In this document: positions 8,924 through 17,703 of the stretch, one piece after another
How positions within the stretch are numbered: position 1 is the first letter of the stretch
Layout: each line of letters opens with the position of its first letter
Source of the DNA: an uncultured Bacteroides sp.
Lineage (GTDB): Bacteria > Bacteroidota > Bacteroidia > Bacteroidales > Bacteroidaceae
Length of the DNA stretch: 55,895 bases
NCBI GenBank assembly: GCA_900766195.1
Contig: CAAFUN010000040.1
Location: 1-55,895 of the forward strand
Direction: 5' to 3'
Translations under genes and position numbers: made by a program
The notes under the pieces: model-generated
What the model saw: the letters and a program-made list of their open reading frames with translations, nothing else
Told to the model about the DNA's origin: nothing
Database searches by the model: none

Positions 8924-9784
8924 TTATCCGTAGATTATATTACCGTTTTCATCTTTGTATTCGTCTTCTATCCCTTTTTCGTAAGTAGCCATGGCACGCA
9001 GACTCATTCCCACGCTAGAGAAACCTCCATCATGGAATAAATTCTGCATGGTTACCTTACGAGTAAGATCGGAGAACATGACAATGCAGTAATTTGCACA
9101 ATCATCGGCAGATGCGTTTCCTAGAGGAGACATACGTTCTGAAAAGTCAAAGAGCTTATCCATACCTTTCACTCCTGATCCGGCTGTAGTCATAGTAGGC
9201 GACTGTGAAATTGTATTCACACGTACATTATGTTCACGACCATAGATATAACCGAAACTACGTGCAATAGATTCCAATAATGCTTTGGCATCTGCCATAT
9301 CGTTATAACCAAAGAATGTGCGCTGTGCAGCTACGTAACTCAAAGCTAAAATAGAACCATACTCAGCAATAGCATTCAGCTTTTTTGCAGACTGAATCAT
9401 TTTATGAAATGATACGGCAGAGATATCAAGAGTCTGACTCAACATTCCATAATCCAAATCGTCGTAGGTGCGTTTTTTACGTACATTAGGAGACATACCA
9501 ATGGAGTGCAGCACAAAGTCCACTTGTCCACCCAACACCTCCATAGAGCGCTTGAATACATTTTCCAGATCTTCAACACTTGTTGCATCAGCCGGTATAA
9601 CTTCACAATTCAGTTTTTCTGCCAGCGCGGACACTTCGCCCATGCGAACAGCCACCGGCGTATTTGATAGAGTGATCATAGCACCTTCTTGAACAGCCTT
9701 TTCAGCTACTTTCCAGGCAATGGATTGCTCATTTAGAGCTCCAAAAATAATGCCTCTTTTACCTTTTAATAAATTGTAACTCAT
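8924..9784 (-). CDS. fabI: Enoyl-[acyl-carrier-protein] reductase (NADH)
   Basis: Catalyses the last reduction of each fatty-acid elongation cycle. It is a 286-residue short-chain dehydrogenase of the FabI type. The N-terminus has the dinucleotide motif KGKRGIIFGALNEQSIAW. The active site is Y150 plus Y160-X6-K167 in YNDMADAK, followed by ISQSPTMTTAGSGV, the substrate loop. The RsmI-like gene follows 5 bp downstream. Confidence 0.96.
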   Translation of the reverse strand: MSYNLLKGKRGIIFGALNEQSIAWKVAEKAVQEGAMITLSNTPVAVRMGEVSALAEKLNCEVIPADATSVEDLENVFKRSMEVLGGQVDFVLHSIGMSPNVRKKRTYDDLDYGMLSQTLDISAVSFHKMIQSAKKLNAIAEYGSILALSYVAAQRTFFGYNDMADAKALLESIARSFGYIYGREHNVRVNTISQSPTMTTAGSGVKGMDKLFDFSERMSPLGNASADDCANYCIVMFSDLTRKVTMQNLFHDGGFSSVGMSLRAMATYEKGIEDEYKDENGNIIYG

Positions 9785-9809
9785 ACTTATTTACTCTAAA
9801 ATTGAACTG

Positions 9810-9817
9810 CAAAGATA
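9810..9817 (-). promoter_or_regulatory. -7 element of the fabI promoter
   Basis: Minus-strand TATCTTTG matches TAnnTTTG 26 bp upstream of the fabI start. The -33 element is not clear. The rest of 9785-10119 shows no convincing gene on either strand. Confidence 0.5.
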
Positions 9818-10119
9818 CGTATTTCTGCATAAAAAAGCCGGAAGTGTGCAAAAAAACAAGGTGTAATAGCAAAAAATGCACTTAAACCAACAAATTATAC
9901 ACATAGATTGGGGATAACAACAATACTTTTGTAACCGGTAATTAAGAGTCTTCTTTAAAAGTATTCCACTGTAGGTAAATAAAATCAAGAAACTTACCAT
10001 AAGTAGAAAGGTATATGACAATAAAGGTAATAAAACTTTGAATACAAGTCTTTGATAGAAAAAGCAAACCTCATGTGGTTTATATCAAAGAGAAAACTAA
10101 ATGAATAAAAAAGTTAGCT

Positions 10120-10127
10120 TAATTTTG
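10120..10127 (+). promoter_or_regulatory. -7 element before the DUF4861 gene
   Basis: TAATTTTG matches TAnnTTTG 27 bp before the start codon; no clear -33 element is seen. Confidence 0.45.
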
Positions 10128-10153
10128 CAAGAAACATTAATATTCTAAAGACC

Positions 10154-11380
10154 ATGGTAAAAAAGCAAATCATAGTACTATGCCTTTTCTGTGCATTTTT
10201 CATAAAGTCAGAGGCACAAAAAGCTAATAGTAATATCACTTTTAAAGTGGTAGTGGATAACTCTTGGAAGCGAGAGAAAAAGAGCGAACCCGTAGTGATT
10301 AAAATAAGTGATCTCAAACCAAACTTTAAAGTTCAATCGGCTATAGTGAAAGAAGGAGGCAAAGAAATATCCTCCCAATTGGATGATCTGAACGGAGATC
10401 GACAAATGGACGAGCTTGCATTTATTACAGACTTATCTGCCCAAGAGAAAAAGACGTTCACTGTTACCTTATCTGCCGCAAAATCAGAGAAGAAATATCC
10501 ATCACAAGTTTATGCAGAAATGCTAATCAGCGACAAAAAAGGTAAGCACGTTCCTGTTATCTCGGTCACAATTCCGGGAACGAGTAATATCTATAGTCAG
10601 ATGCATCATCATGGCCCTGCCTTTGAGTCTGAGCTTGTGGCTTATCGTCTCTACTTTGATGAAAAACAAACCGTAGACATCTATGGTAAATTCAATAAAG
10701 GATTTGAAATAAAAGAGTCACAATTCTATCCTACTGACGCACAATTGGCCAAAGGTTTTGGCGATGATGTGCTCAGGGTTGGTAGTAGTTGTGGAGTTGG
10801 GGCATTGAAAGGATGGAACGGAACACAAGCTACGCATATAAAGTCGGTGGACACGCAAACCGAGCGTATTATTTCATACGGTCCTATACGCACTATTGTA
10901 GATATAGAAGTGACTGGCTGGCAGTATCAAGGTTCGGAACTTAATATGATCAACCGTTATATTCTTTACGGAGGACACCGGGATGTCATTGCCGAAACCT
11001 TCTTCGAAAAGCCTCTGAAGGACGAAATATTCTGCACCGGTATACAAGATATCAAAGGCTCTGCTTCACATTCCGATCATAAAGGATTGATTGGCTGTTG
11101 GGGTACGGACTGGCCGGTAAACGATACCGTAAAATATGCTAAAGAAACAGTAGGACTGGCAACCTATATTCCACAGAAATATGTCAAAGCAGAGGTTAAA
11201 GACCAAGCAAATTACCTGTACACTATAGGTGCCAAAGGGAGTAAATACCTGAAGCATTATCTTACTTTCACTTCTATGAAAGAGACATTCGGATATAACA
11301 CTCCAGAAGCGTGGTTTGCCTATATAGACCAATGGAAAGAAGATCTTGAGCATCCGGTAACTGTACGTATTCAACAGTAA
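10154..11380 (+). CDS. DUF4861 family secreted protein
   Basis: A 408-residue protein with a signal peptide (about 1-21, ending KSEAQ). The body begins with a domain containing DLNGDRQMDELAF, an EF-hand-like Asp-rich loop. It continues through MHHHGPAFESELVAYRLYFDEKQ and SCGVGALKGW, which are typical of DUF4861, a family often found near polysaccharide-degradation genes in Bacteroidetes. Here it stands alone, so context does not suggest a substrate. The enzymatic role is unknown. HHHG and ESE could bind metal or sugar, which is inference. Confidence 0.75.
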   Translation: MVKKQIIVLCLFCAFFIKSEAQKANSNITFKVVVDNSWKREKKSEPVVIKISDLKPNFKVQSAIVKEGGKEISSQLDDLNGDRQMDELAFITDLSAQEKKTFTVTLSAAKSEKKYPSQVYAEMLISDKKGKHVPVISVTIPGTSNIYSQMHHHGPAFESELVAYRLYFDEKQTVDIYGKFNKGFEIKESQFYPTDAQLAKGFGDDVLRVGSSCGVGALKGWNGTQATHIKSVDTQTERIISYGPIRTIVDIEVTGWQYQGSELNMINRYILYGGHRDVIAETFFEKPLKDEIFCTGIQDIKGSASHSDHKGLIGCWGTDWPVNDTVKYAKETVGLATYIPQKYVKAEVKDQANYLYTIGAKGSKYLKHYLTFTSMKETFGYNTPEAWFAYIDQWKEDLEHPVTVRIQQ

Positions 11381-11537
11381 TCATCACCCTTTAATCATGA
11401 TCCCACAAAGAGCATCTAAAATATATAATTGAAAACAAAGCTTTATTGTCGTTTTATCTTTACAGTATGTTGATCTTAGCGTAGTCTGTTTAAATGCTTT
11501 TTATAGTCTCTCATTTTCAGTCTCGACATGAACCTAA

Positions 11538-11603
11538 TTCAGTCGTATACTCAATGGCATTGAGTCGTATACTTAACCCTATTGAGTCGTATACTGATTA
11601 AGC
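11538..11603 (+). repeat. Three 22-bp tandem direct repeats with core AGTCGTATACT
   Basis: Units start at 11538, 11560 and 11582, each ATT(C/G)AGTCGTATACTNA plus a variable tail. The core contains the palindrome GTATAC. The array lies in the 516-bp gap between the DUF4861 gene and the phosphatase gene, about 240 bp upstream of the phosphatase promoter. The exact two-turn period suggests protein-binding sites. The rest of 11381-11840 shows nothing else. Confidence 0.7.
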
Positions 11604-11840
11604 CCTTCCCCAGAAGCTATTCTGAACGGGGTGAATAAGAAAGAGGTTTTATGCTAACATTGAAAGGTTCTTCTGTATAAAATAACTTACATCATGATTA
11701 CTCCCGCAGATAACTCTCTACGAACTAAAGTAGAATAAACTCTTACTCCATAAGATTGAATAGCTTATGTTGAGATATAGTCATCATATTTTGCCGGACA
11801 GCAATATAATTAGAACCTACTTTCGCTAAAGGTATTGAAA

Positions 11841-11872
11841 TTTGCAAAAGGGTTTCAGATTTTATACCTTTG
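11841..11872 (+). promoter_or_regulatory. Promoter of the HAD phosphatase gene
   Basis: TTTG (11841-11844), 20 bp, then TACCTTTG (11865-11872): a complete Bacteroidetes promoter. It rules out the in-frame ATG at 11870, which lies inside the -7 element, and supports the start at 11897. Confidence 0.8.
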
Positions 11873-11896
11873 CATAAAACTAACGAGAAAATCAAA

Positions 11897-12550
11897 ATGA
11901 AGAAATTAATCATATTCGATCTAGACGGGACATTATTGAATACTATTGCCGATTTAGCCCAAAGCACAAATCACGCGCTAAACCTATTGGGATATCCCAC
12001 ACATCAGGAAGAAGAGTACAAATTCATGGTTGGAAACGGGATTAATAAGCTTTTTGAAAGGGCACTTCCCGAACAAGACAGAAATGAGCTGAATGTATTG
12101 CGCGTACGCAAGGAGTTTATTCCGTTTTATGATGAGCACGATACTGATAAAAGTCAGCCCTACCCCGGAATAAAAGAGATGTTGGCCCAACTACAGAAAA
12201 GCAACTATATGATAGCTGTTGCTTCCAATAAATATCAGGCAGCAACGTCCAAGTTGATTGCACATTATTTCCCTGAAATTCATTTCACTGCAATATTTGG
12301 TCAGCGTGAAGGCGTAACACCTAAACCGGATCCTAAGATAGTGGATGACATTTTGGAAATTGCAAAAGTAAACAAAGAAGAAGTATTGTATGTAGGAGAC
12401 TCCGGCGTGGATATGCAAACAGCACTCAATGCAGGGGTTACGGCTTGTGGAGTAACTTGGGGATTTCGCCCACGTCAAGAGTTAGAGAAATTCAAACCTG
12501 ATTATCTGGTTGATCATGCCGAAGAAATTCTTCAATTAGCATCACATTAA
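11897..12550 (+). CDS. gph: HAD-family phosphatase, phosphoglycolate phosphatase-like
   Basis: A 217-residue HAD hydrolase. Motif I is FDLDGT (D8 nucleophile, D10 acid/base), motif II is the serine of VASNK, motif III is the lysine of TPKPDP, and motif IV is VGDSGVDM. A helical cap lies between motifs I and II. It probably hydrolyses 2-phosphoglycolate or another small phosphate ester; subclass I HAD enzymes are promiscuous, so the substrate is inferred. The start is set by the promoter at 11841-11872. The 3' end overlaps the convergent transporter gene by 4 bp. Confidence 0.85.
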   Translation: MKKLIIFDLDGTLLNTIADLAQSTNHALNLLGYPTHQEEEYKFMVGNGINKLFERALPEQDRNELNVLRVRKEFIPFYDEHDTDKSQPYPGIKEMLAQLQKSNYMIAVASNKYQAATSKLIAHYFPEIHFTAIFGQREGVTPKPDPKIVDDILEIAKVNKEEVLYVGDSGVDMQTALNAGVTACGVTWGFRPRQELEKFKPDYLVDHAEEILQLASH

Positions 12551-13500
12551 CTTTCTTTCTTGCGTTTTTTCCACAGTTGCCAACTATTAATCAGGTTCTG
12601 CCACAACACATATGATCCGGGTCCAACAGAAGACAACGGATTCAGATAAGTATATGCCATCCATATAGCAAGTACCGTGTTCTTTTGTCCCAGAGCCTGA
12701 CCACCACTAATACGTTCTTTATAATGACCGCCAATATTCTTACCTAAGAAGAATTGGAGTACGCAAGTAAGCAATCCGGCAAGAGCAATCAGTATTTGCA
12801 CAAAAGCCGGAGCATTGCTATTAACCAAAGAGCGGACTGTTTGTCCCGACACAATAGCCAACGCAACTCCCCACAAGTAAAAGGCCAAATTGGGAAATCC
12901 CAATAAGAAATGGTGCACTTTAGGCATATATAAGCGTAAAAACCATGCTATAACAAAAGGTAGCAGCAACAAAGGAAACACCTTACTTAATATCATCAAA
13001 AAAGCAGATATAAAAGAAAGACCAGGATGAGGTTCGACAAGTGGAAATACAATAGGAACAGTAATTGCAGCGAGCAAGTTGGACAGCAGCGTATAGGTGG
13101 TAATAGTAGAAGCACTTCCACCTAATTTGCCTGTAATAACCGCAGCAGCTGTTGCTGTGGGACAAATAAGGCAGACCATTGCTCCTGCAAAGACTTCATG
13201 ATAGACCTCATTCATAGGACAGTACACCAATAATATTGCTAACAACAAACATGAAGAGATTTGAAATAAGAGTAACCAAACGTGCCAAATCTTTGGCTTC
13301 AATTCCTTTATATTTTCAACTTTACAAAAGGTTAAAAGTAATTGCGCAAAAATCAGTAAAGGAGTGAGATACGAAACTAAACCATTAATACACGGTTTGG
13401 CTGGTGCCAAAAAAGGGATATCTGCAAAAATGAAGTACCCTATAGTTCCTGCGAGCATTGCTATCGGCAATGTCCAGTCCTTTAAAAAGCGAACAAACAT
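12547..13500 (-). CDS. Bile acid:sodium symporter-family transporter
   Basis: A 317-residue inner-membrane protein with nine or ten hydrophobic helices. MVCLICPTATAAAVITGKLGG is split by a proline in the way of the BASS-family crossover helix, and the later SGGQALGQKNTVLAIWMAY forms the second characteristic segment. The BASS family moves organic anions such as bile acids, pantoate or pyruvate with sodium. The substrate here is unknown and should not be assumed to be bile acid. It has its own promoter on the minus strand (13527-13557). Confidence 0.75.
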   Translation of the reverse strand: MFVRFLKDWTLPIAMLAGTIGYFIFADIPFLAPAKPCINGLVSYLTPLLIFAQLLLTFCKVENIKELKPKIWHVWLLLFQISSCLLLAILLVYCPMNEVYHEVFAGAMVCLICPTATAAAVITGKLGGSASTITTYTLLSNLLAAITVPIVFPLVEPHPGLSFISAFLMILSKVFPLLLLPFVIAWFLRLYMPKVHHFLLGFPNLAFYLWGVALAIVSGQTVRSLVNSNAPAFVQILIALAGLLTCVLQFFLGKNIGGHYKERISGGQALGQKNTVLAIWMAYTYLNPLSSVGPGSYVLWQNLINSWQLWKKRKKES

Positions 13501-13526
13501 TCTTCTTATGAATTATTTATGTGCTG

Positions 13527-13557
13527 CAAAATTAATTTGTATTTTGAAGAAAGCAAT
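13527..13557 (-). promoter_or_regulatory. Promoter of the transporter gene
   Basis: On the minus strand, ATTG (13554-13557), 19 bp, then TAATTTTG (13527-13534), 26 bp before the start codon. Confidence 0.55.
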
Positions 13558-13620
13558 CATAAATCCAAAAGAAAAGAGACAAAACCAGATATAAAACACT
13601 AGTTTTTAGCAAAAATCAGC

Positions 13621-13628
13621 TACATTTG
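13621..13628 (+). promoter_or_regulatory. -7 element of the amidase-MCE operon
   Basis: TACATTTG matches TAnnTTTG. Its position makes the ATG at 13631 too close to the expected transcription start, so 13643 is preferred as the start codon. Confidence 0.5.
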
Positions 13629-13642
13629 CAATGTTTTTAAGT

Positions 13643-14932
13643 ATGAGACTTTATAAACAGTACATATTATATATACGGTTTTGCTTGGCGCTGATTGTAT
13701 TTTTCTCCTTTACAAGTAATGTTGAGGCGAAAGATTTTGTTGTCGTCATTGATGCTGGACATGGTGGGCATGACCCGGGAGCTATAGGTAGCTTTTCCAA
13801 AGAAAAGAACATTAATCTAAATGTTGCGCTTAAGCTAGGCAAATTAATCAAGAGCAACTGTCCGGATGTTAAAGTCATCTATACCCGTGACAGGGATATC
13901 TTTATCCCACTTGATCGGCGTGCTGACATAGCAAATGATGCAAAAGCAGATTTATTTATATCTGTTCATACAAACTCGGTAGCAGGTAGTAAGACTGCAA
14001 CCGGTGCATCTACATGGACACTTGGTCTAGCTAAATCAGAAGCGAATCTAGCTGTAGCCAAGAGAGAAAACTCCGTTATTTTATATGAGAGCGACTATAA
14101 GACAAGATATGCAGGATTCAATCCTAATTCATCGGAGTCTTATATCATATTTGAATTCATGCAAGATAAATACATGTCGCAAAGTGTACATCTGGGTTCA
14201 CTCATCCAAAAGGAATTCAGAAATACCTGCAAGCGTCCGGACAGAGGAGTACACCAAGCCGGATTCCTCGTATTAAAAGCCAGTGCTATGCCAAGCGTCT
14301 TGGTTGAGCTAGGCTTTATCTCTACCCCACAGGAAGAGCAATATCTTAATTCTGAAGCAGGAAGCAACACACTTGCGAATGGCATATTCAGAGCATTTCT
14401 AGCTTATAAACGTGAGCATGAAATCCGTATGACAGGAAGTAGCCAGACCAAAAAGGTGGAAGAATTACCAGAGGAAAAAGTATCCCCTGTCCTTCCAGAC
14501 ATTCCTACTTCGGATTTGAAAGCTGCAGAGGACTCCACCCAAGAAATAGAATCAAAGATAGTTCAACCTGACGTCGAACAGCAAAAAGAGCGTACTGTAT
14601 CCCCTAGAAGAAATCGGAATAATATCGTTTCACGCCAAACTAATAATGATGAGACAGTGTTTAAGATACAGATACTTACTTCTTCAGCACTCATTCCCGC
14701 TAATGACAAAAGACTAAAGGGTCTTGCAGGAGTGGAATATTATCAGGAAAATGGGCTTTACAAATATACCTATGGACCATCAACAAACTACAACGCCGTT
14801 TTAAAGATAAAAAAGGAAATCTCGTCGATCTTTAAAGATGCCTTTATTATTGCATTTAAAAACGGAGAAAAAGTAAATATAAATACTGCTATTGCAGAAT
14901 TCAAAAAGAGAAAAACAAGTAACAAAGACTAG
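13643..14932 (+). CDS. N-acetylmuramoyl-L-alanine amidase (Amidase_3) with SPOR-like C-terminus
   Basis: Cleaves the bond between muramic acid and the stem peptide during cell separation. From the chosen start it has 429 residues. An N-terminal signal/anchor comes first, then DAGHGGHDPGA (zinc ligand H40), E54, SVHTNS (H109) and VELGFIS (catalytic Glu). A Pro/Glu/Lys-rich linker covers about 265-335. The last ~85 residues (TVFKIQILTSSA onward) look like a SPOR domain, which binds denuded glycan at septa. The MCE gene starts 6 bp downstream, so the two are co-transcribed, as is common in Bacteroidetes. Confidence 0.9.
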   Translation: MRLYKQYILYIRFCLALIVFFSFTSNVEAKDFVVVIDAGHGGHDPGAIGSFSKEKNINLNVALKLGKLIKSNCPDVKVIYTRDRDIFIPLDRRADIANDAKADLFISVHTNSVAGSKTATGASTWTLGLAKSEANLAVAKRENSVILYESDYKTRYAGFNPNSSESYIIFEFMQDKYMSQSVHLGSLIQKEFRNTCKRPDRGVHQAGFLVLKASAMPSVLVELGFISTPQEEQYLNSEAGSNTLANGIFRAFLAYKREHEIRMTGSSQTKKVEELPEEKVSPVLPDIPTSDLKAAEDSTQEIESKIVQPDVEQQKERTVSPRRNRNNIVSRQTNNDETVFKIQILTSSALIPANDKRLKGLAGVEYYQENGLYKYTYGPSTNYNAVLKIKKEISSIFKDAFIIAFKNGEKVNINTAIAEFKKRKTSNKD

Positions 14933-14938
14933 GAGCTT

Positions 14939-15832
14939 ATGAAATATTTAACTAAAGAAGTCAAAATTGGAATTGCAGCACTCGTAGCACTCTTCATATT
15001 AATATATGGTATCAACTATTTAAAGGGTATATATCTATTTAAACCAACTAGCTATTTTTATGTAAAATTCGACAATATCAATGGCTTAACAAAATCAAGT
15101 CCGGTCTTTGCAGATGGATATCGCGTAGGTATTGTGCGGAATTTGTATTATGACTATTCTACTTCGCGCACAGTCATAGCCGAAATAGATGTAGATCCCG
15201 AGCTTCGAATTCCTATGGGAAGTGTAGCCGAATTAAATGTTGAACTTATGGGTGCGGTTAAAATGAATCTTTTATTAGCCAATAATCCACGTGAAAAATA
15301 TCATGCAGGAGACACTATTCCGGGAAATTTAAATAGCAGTACGATGGATAGAGTAACAGCAATGCTACCAAACGTAGAAAAAATGTTGCCAAAACTTGAT
15401 TCTATCCTCGGTTCATTAAATACGCTTTTAGCCGATCCGGCAATACCAACTACTTTGCACAGTATGCAACGCACAATGTCAGATATGGAAGTGACGAGTC
15501 GCCAATTAAAATATTTGGTGAAGAACGATATACCTCAATTAACTCAAAAACTAAACACTGTAGGCGATAATTTCATTGCAATCAGTAGCAATTTAAAAGG
15601 GATAGACTATCAGTCTACATTTGCTAAAGTAGACTCCACTTTAACTAATGTAAAAATAATTACAGATAATCTCAACAGAAAAGATAATACCTTAGGATTA
15701 CTCTTGAATGACCCTTCATTATATTACAATCTGAACAAGACTACAGTCAATGCTGCCAGCCTGCTTGAAGACTTAAAATCCAATCCAAAACGTTATGTAC
15801 ATTTCTCTTTATTTGGCAAGAAAAATAAATAG
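14939..15832 (+). CDS. MCE-family lipid-transport protein (MlaD-like)
   Basis: A 297-residue protein with one N-terminal membrane helix (about 9-30) and a single MCE domain (about 38-125, containing YFYVKFDNINGLTKSSPVFADGYRVG as its first strands, given here in two parts: YFYVKFDNINGLTKS and PVFADGYRVG). The remainder is mostly helical and resembles the C-terminal helical barrel of MlaD/Pqi/Yeb proteins. The family forms hexamers that carry phospholipids between membranes with an ABC ATPase and permease. Those partners are not in this window. It forms an operon with the upstream amidase. Confidence 0.85.
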   Translation: MKYLTKEVKIGIAALVALFILIYGINYLKGIYLFKPTSYFYVKFDNINGLTKSSPVFADGYRVGIVRNLYYDYSTSRTVIAEIDVDPELRIPMGSVAELNVELMGAVKMNLLLANNPREKYHAGDTIPGNLNSSTMDRVTAMLPNVEKMLPKLDSILGSLNTLLADPAIPTTLHSMQRTMSDMEVTSRQLKYLVKNDIPQLTQKLNTVGDNFIAISSNLKGIDYQSTFAKVDSTLTNVKIITDNLNRKDNTLGLLLNDPSLYYNLNKTTVNAASLLEDLKSNPKRYVHFSLFGKKNK

Positions 15833-15902
15833 CACTACATATCTTTATATAGATTATGTCTAAATAGCAAGCCCTATTAAAAAATAAATAATCACATCTG
15901 AT

Positions 15903-15911
15903 TTATCCATA
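15903..15911 (+). promoter_or_regulatory. Single DnaA-box-like sequence upstream of dnaA
   Basis: TTATCCATA matches the DnaA box TTATCCACA at 8 of 9 positions. It is the only near match I saw in 15833-16183, so it could serve dnaA autoregulation but does not make a replication origin. The rest of this 351-bp gap is AT-rich without a convincing gene. Confidence 0.25.
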
Positions 15912-16106
15912 AATAAAGTAAAATCAATGAATTGAGCCTAACGGTTACTAGCTTAATAAAAAAGGTGTTTTTAGTGTATGTGCCTAATAAACAAGCTATT
16001 AGAATAAAGCAAGTGACACTGGACAAAGTAGTACATGCAGTAGAGCTATAAGTCTTTGAAACTAAATCATTTATTGTTTTTATGAGAAACACAAGTAAAA
16101 AACAAA

Positions 16107-16138
16107 TTTGTTTTTTTGAAATAAGATTCCCAAATTTG
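16107..16138 (+). promoter_or_regulatory. Probable dnaA promoter
   Basis: TTTG (16107-16110), 20 bp, then CAAATTTG (16131-16138), which departs from TAnnTTTG only at the first base. It lies 45 bp before the dnaA start. Confidence 0.5.
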
Positions 16139-16183
16139 CAATTGTAGAAGTTTAGCTTAATTATTAAATGTATTAAAGCCGTT

Positions 16184-17572
16184 ATGAGTGAATTGGATCA
16201 TGTCGGGCTGTGGAACCGCTGTCTTGAAATAATTAGAGACAATGTTCCGGAGCAGACATATAAGACTTGGTTTCTCCCCATTGTACCCTTAAAATATGAG
16301 GACAAAACATTACTGGTACAAGTGCCCAGTCAATTCTTTTATGAATTTCTGGAAGATAAATTCGTAGATTTACTCAGAAAGACATTATATAAAGTTATTG
16401 GTGATGGAACCAAACTTATGTATAATGTAATGGTGGATAAAAGTTCACGGACAACCGTTAATCTAGAATCTACACCACGTACCATTATTCCTCAAAAGAA
16501 AGTTAGCGGTAAAGAAATACCTCAGGTACCAGTTGCAGATTTAGATCCGCATTTAAATCCGGAATACAACTTTGAGACTTTCATAGAAGGCTATAGTAAC
16601 AAACTTTCCCGCAGCGTTGCAGAAGCAGTAGCCCTAAACCCTGCTAAAACGATATTTAACCCGTTGTTTTTTTACGGAGCATCCGGAGTTGGCAAAACGC
16701 ATTTAGCTAATGCCATAGGCACTAAAATAAAAGAAAGCTATCCCGACAAAAGAGTACTTTATGTATCTGCACATTTATTTCAAGTGCAATACACAGACTC
16801 TGTACGCAATAATACAACCAACGATTTCATAAACTTCTACCAGTCTATAGATATTTTAATCATTGATGATATACAAGAATTTGCCGGAGTTACTAAAACT
16901 CAAAACACGTTCTTTCATATCTTCAATCATCTTCATCAAAACGGGAAGCAGCTAATACTTACTTCAGACCGTTCTCCAGCGCTTTTACAAGGTATGGAAG
17001 AACGCTTGATCACCCGCTTTAAATGGGGAATGGTAGCTGAACTCGAAAAACCCACAGTGGAATTGCGTAGAAATATCCTCCGCAATAAAATTCATCGTGA
17101 TGGATTGCAGTTCCCCGAAGAAGTAATAAACTACATCGCAGAAAACGTTTATGAAAGTGTTCGCGATTTAGAGGGTATTGTTATATCCATCATGGCCCAC
17201 TCAACCATATACAATAAAGAAATAGACTTGGATTTGGCCCAACGCATTGTGAGAAAAGTTTCTCAGAATGAAAAGAAGGTTGTAACAGTAGATGACATTA
17301 TAAATGTAGTATGCAAGCATTTCTCGCTGAATACAGCCGCAATTCATACAAAATCACGAAAACGTGAAGTCGTTCAGGCTCGCCAAATAGCCATGTATTT
17401 GGCTAAAAATCATACGGACTTTTCTACGGCAAAAATCGGTCTGCTAATTGGAAACAAAGATCACGCTACTGTCTTACATGCATGTAAGACTATAAAGGAA
17501 CTAAAAGAAGTAGATAAAGCCTTTCGTGCAGAGATAGATGATATACAGGCTACTCTCAAAAAGAAAGGTTAA
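16184..17572 (+). CDS. dnaA: Chromosomal replication initiator protein DnaA
   Basis: AAA+ ATPase that melts the chromosomal origin. 462 residues. Domain I is 1-85 (LWNRCLEIIRDN, TYKTWF); the linker domain II is short (86-120). Domain III has Walker A GASGVGKT (165-172), Walker B LIIDDIQ (about 224-230) and the sensor/arginine region ERLITRFKWG. Domain IV ends with the signature DHATVLHACKTI (about 427-438), which reads the DnaA box. The gene is flanked by the MCE gene and a convergent nitroreductase rather than by dnaN, so this is not the classical dnaA-dnaN-recF cluster. Confidence 0.98.
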   Translation: MSELDHVGLWNRCLEIIRDNVPEQTYKTWFLPIVPLKYEDKTLLVQVPSQFFYEFLEDKFVDLLRKTLYKVIGDGTKLMYNVMVDKSSRTTVNLESTPRTIIPQKKVSGKEIPQVPVADLDPHLNPEYNFETFIEGYSNKLSRSVAEAVALNPAKTIFNPLFFYGASGVGKTHLANAIGTKIKESYPDKRVLYVSAHLFQVQYTDSVRNNTTNDFINFYQSIDILIIDDIQEFAGVTKTQNTFFHIFNHLHQNGKQLILTSDRSPALLQGMEERLITRFKWGMVAELEKPTVELRRNILRNKIHRDGLQFPEEVINYIAENVYESVRDLEGIVISIMAHSTIYNKEIDLDLAQRIVRKVSQNEKKVVTVDDIINVVCKHFSLNTAAIHTKSRKREVVQARQIAMYLAKNHTDFSTAKIGLLIGNKDHATVLHACKTIKELKEVDKAFRAEIDDIQATLKKKG

Positions 17573-17671
17573 AATAGCCTCCTTCTGTTTCTTCGAACCT
17601 GCAGAAAGACAGAATTCTAAAAATTACAGCATATGTCGGCGCTGCCAAACAGCAAGACAGTAAGCACTTAA

Positions 17672-17703
17672 AAAAAAGCAGAGTTTAAAAACCCTGCTTT
17701 TTT
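17672..17703. terminator. Bidirectional terminator between dnaA and the nitroreductase gene
   Basis: AAAAAAGCAG pairs with CTGCTTTTTT, and an inner GTTT/AAAC pairs after one mismatch. The A-run and T-run make it a terminator on both strands. It includes the last codons and stop of the nitroreductase gene (stop at 17685-17687). Confidence 0.8.

Noticed and set aside
15892..16092. 66-residue minus-strand ORF upstream of dnaA
   Set aside because: It is a hydrophobic ORF typical of AT-rich DNA, with no promoter or family pattern.
15833..16183. Replication origin next to dnaA
   Set aside because: Only one imperfect DnaA box was found. An origin would need a cluster of boxes plus an unwinding element.
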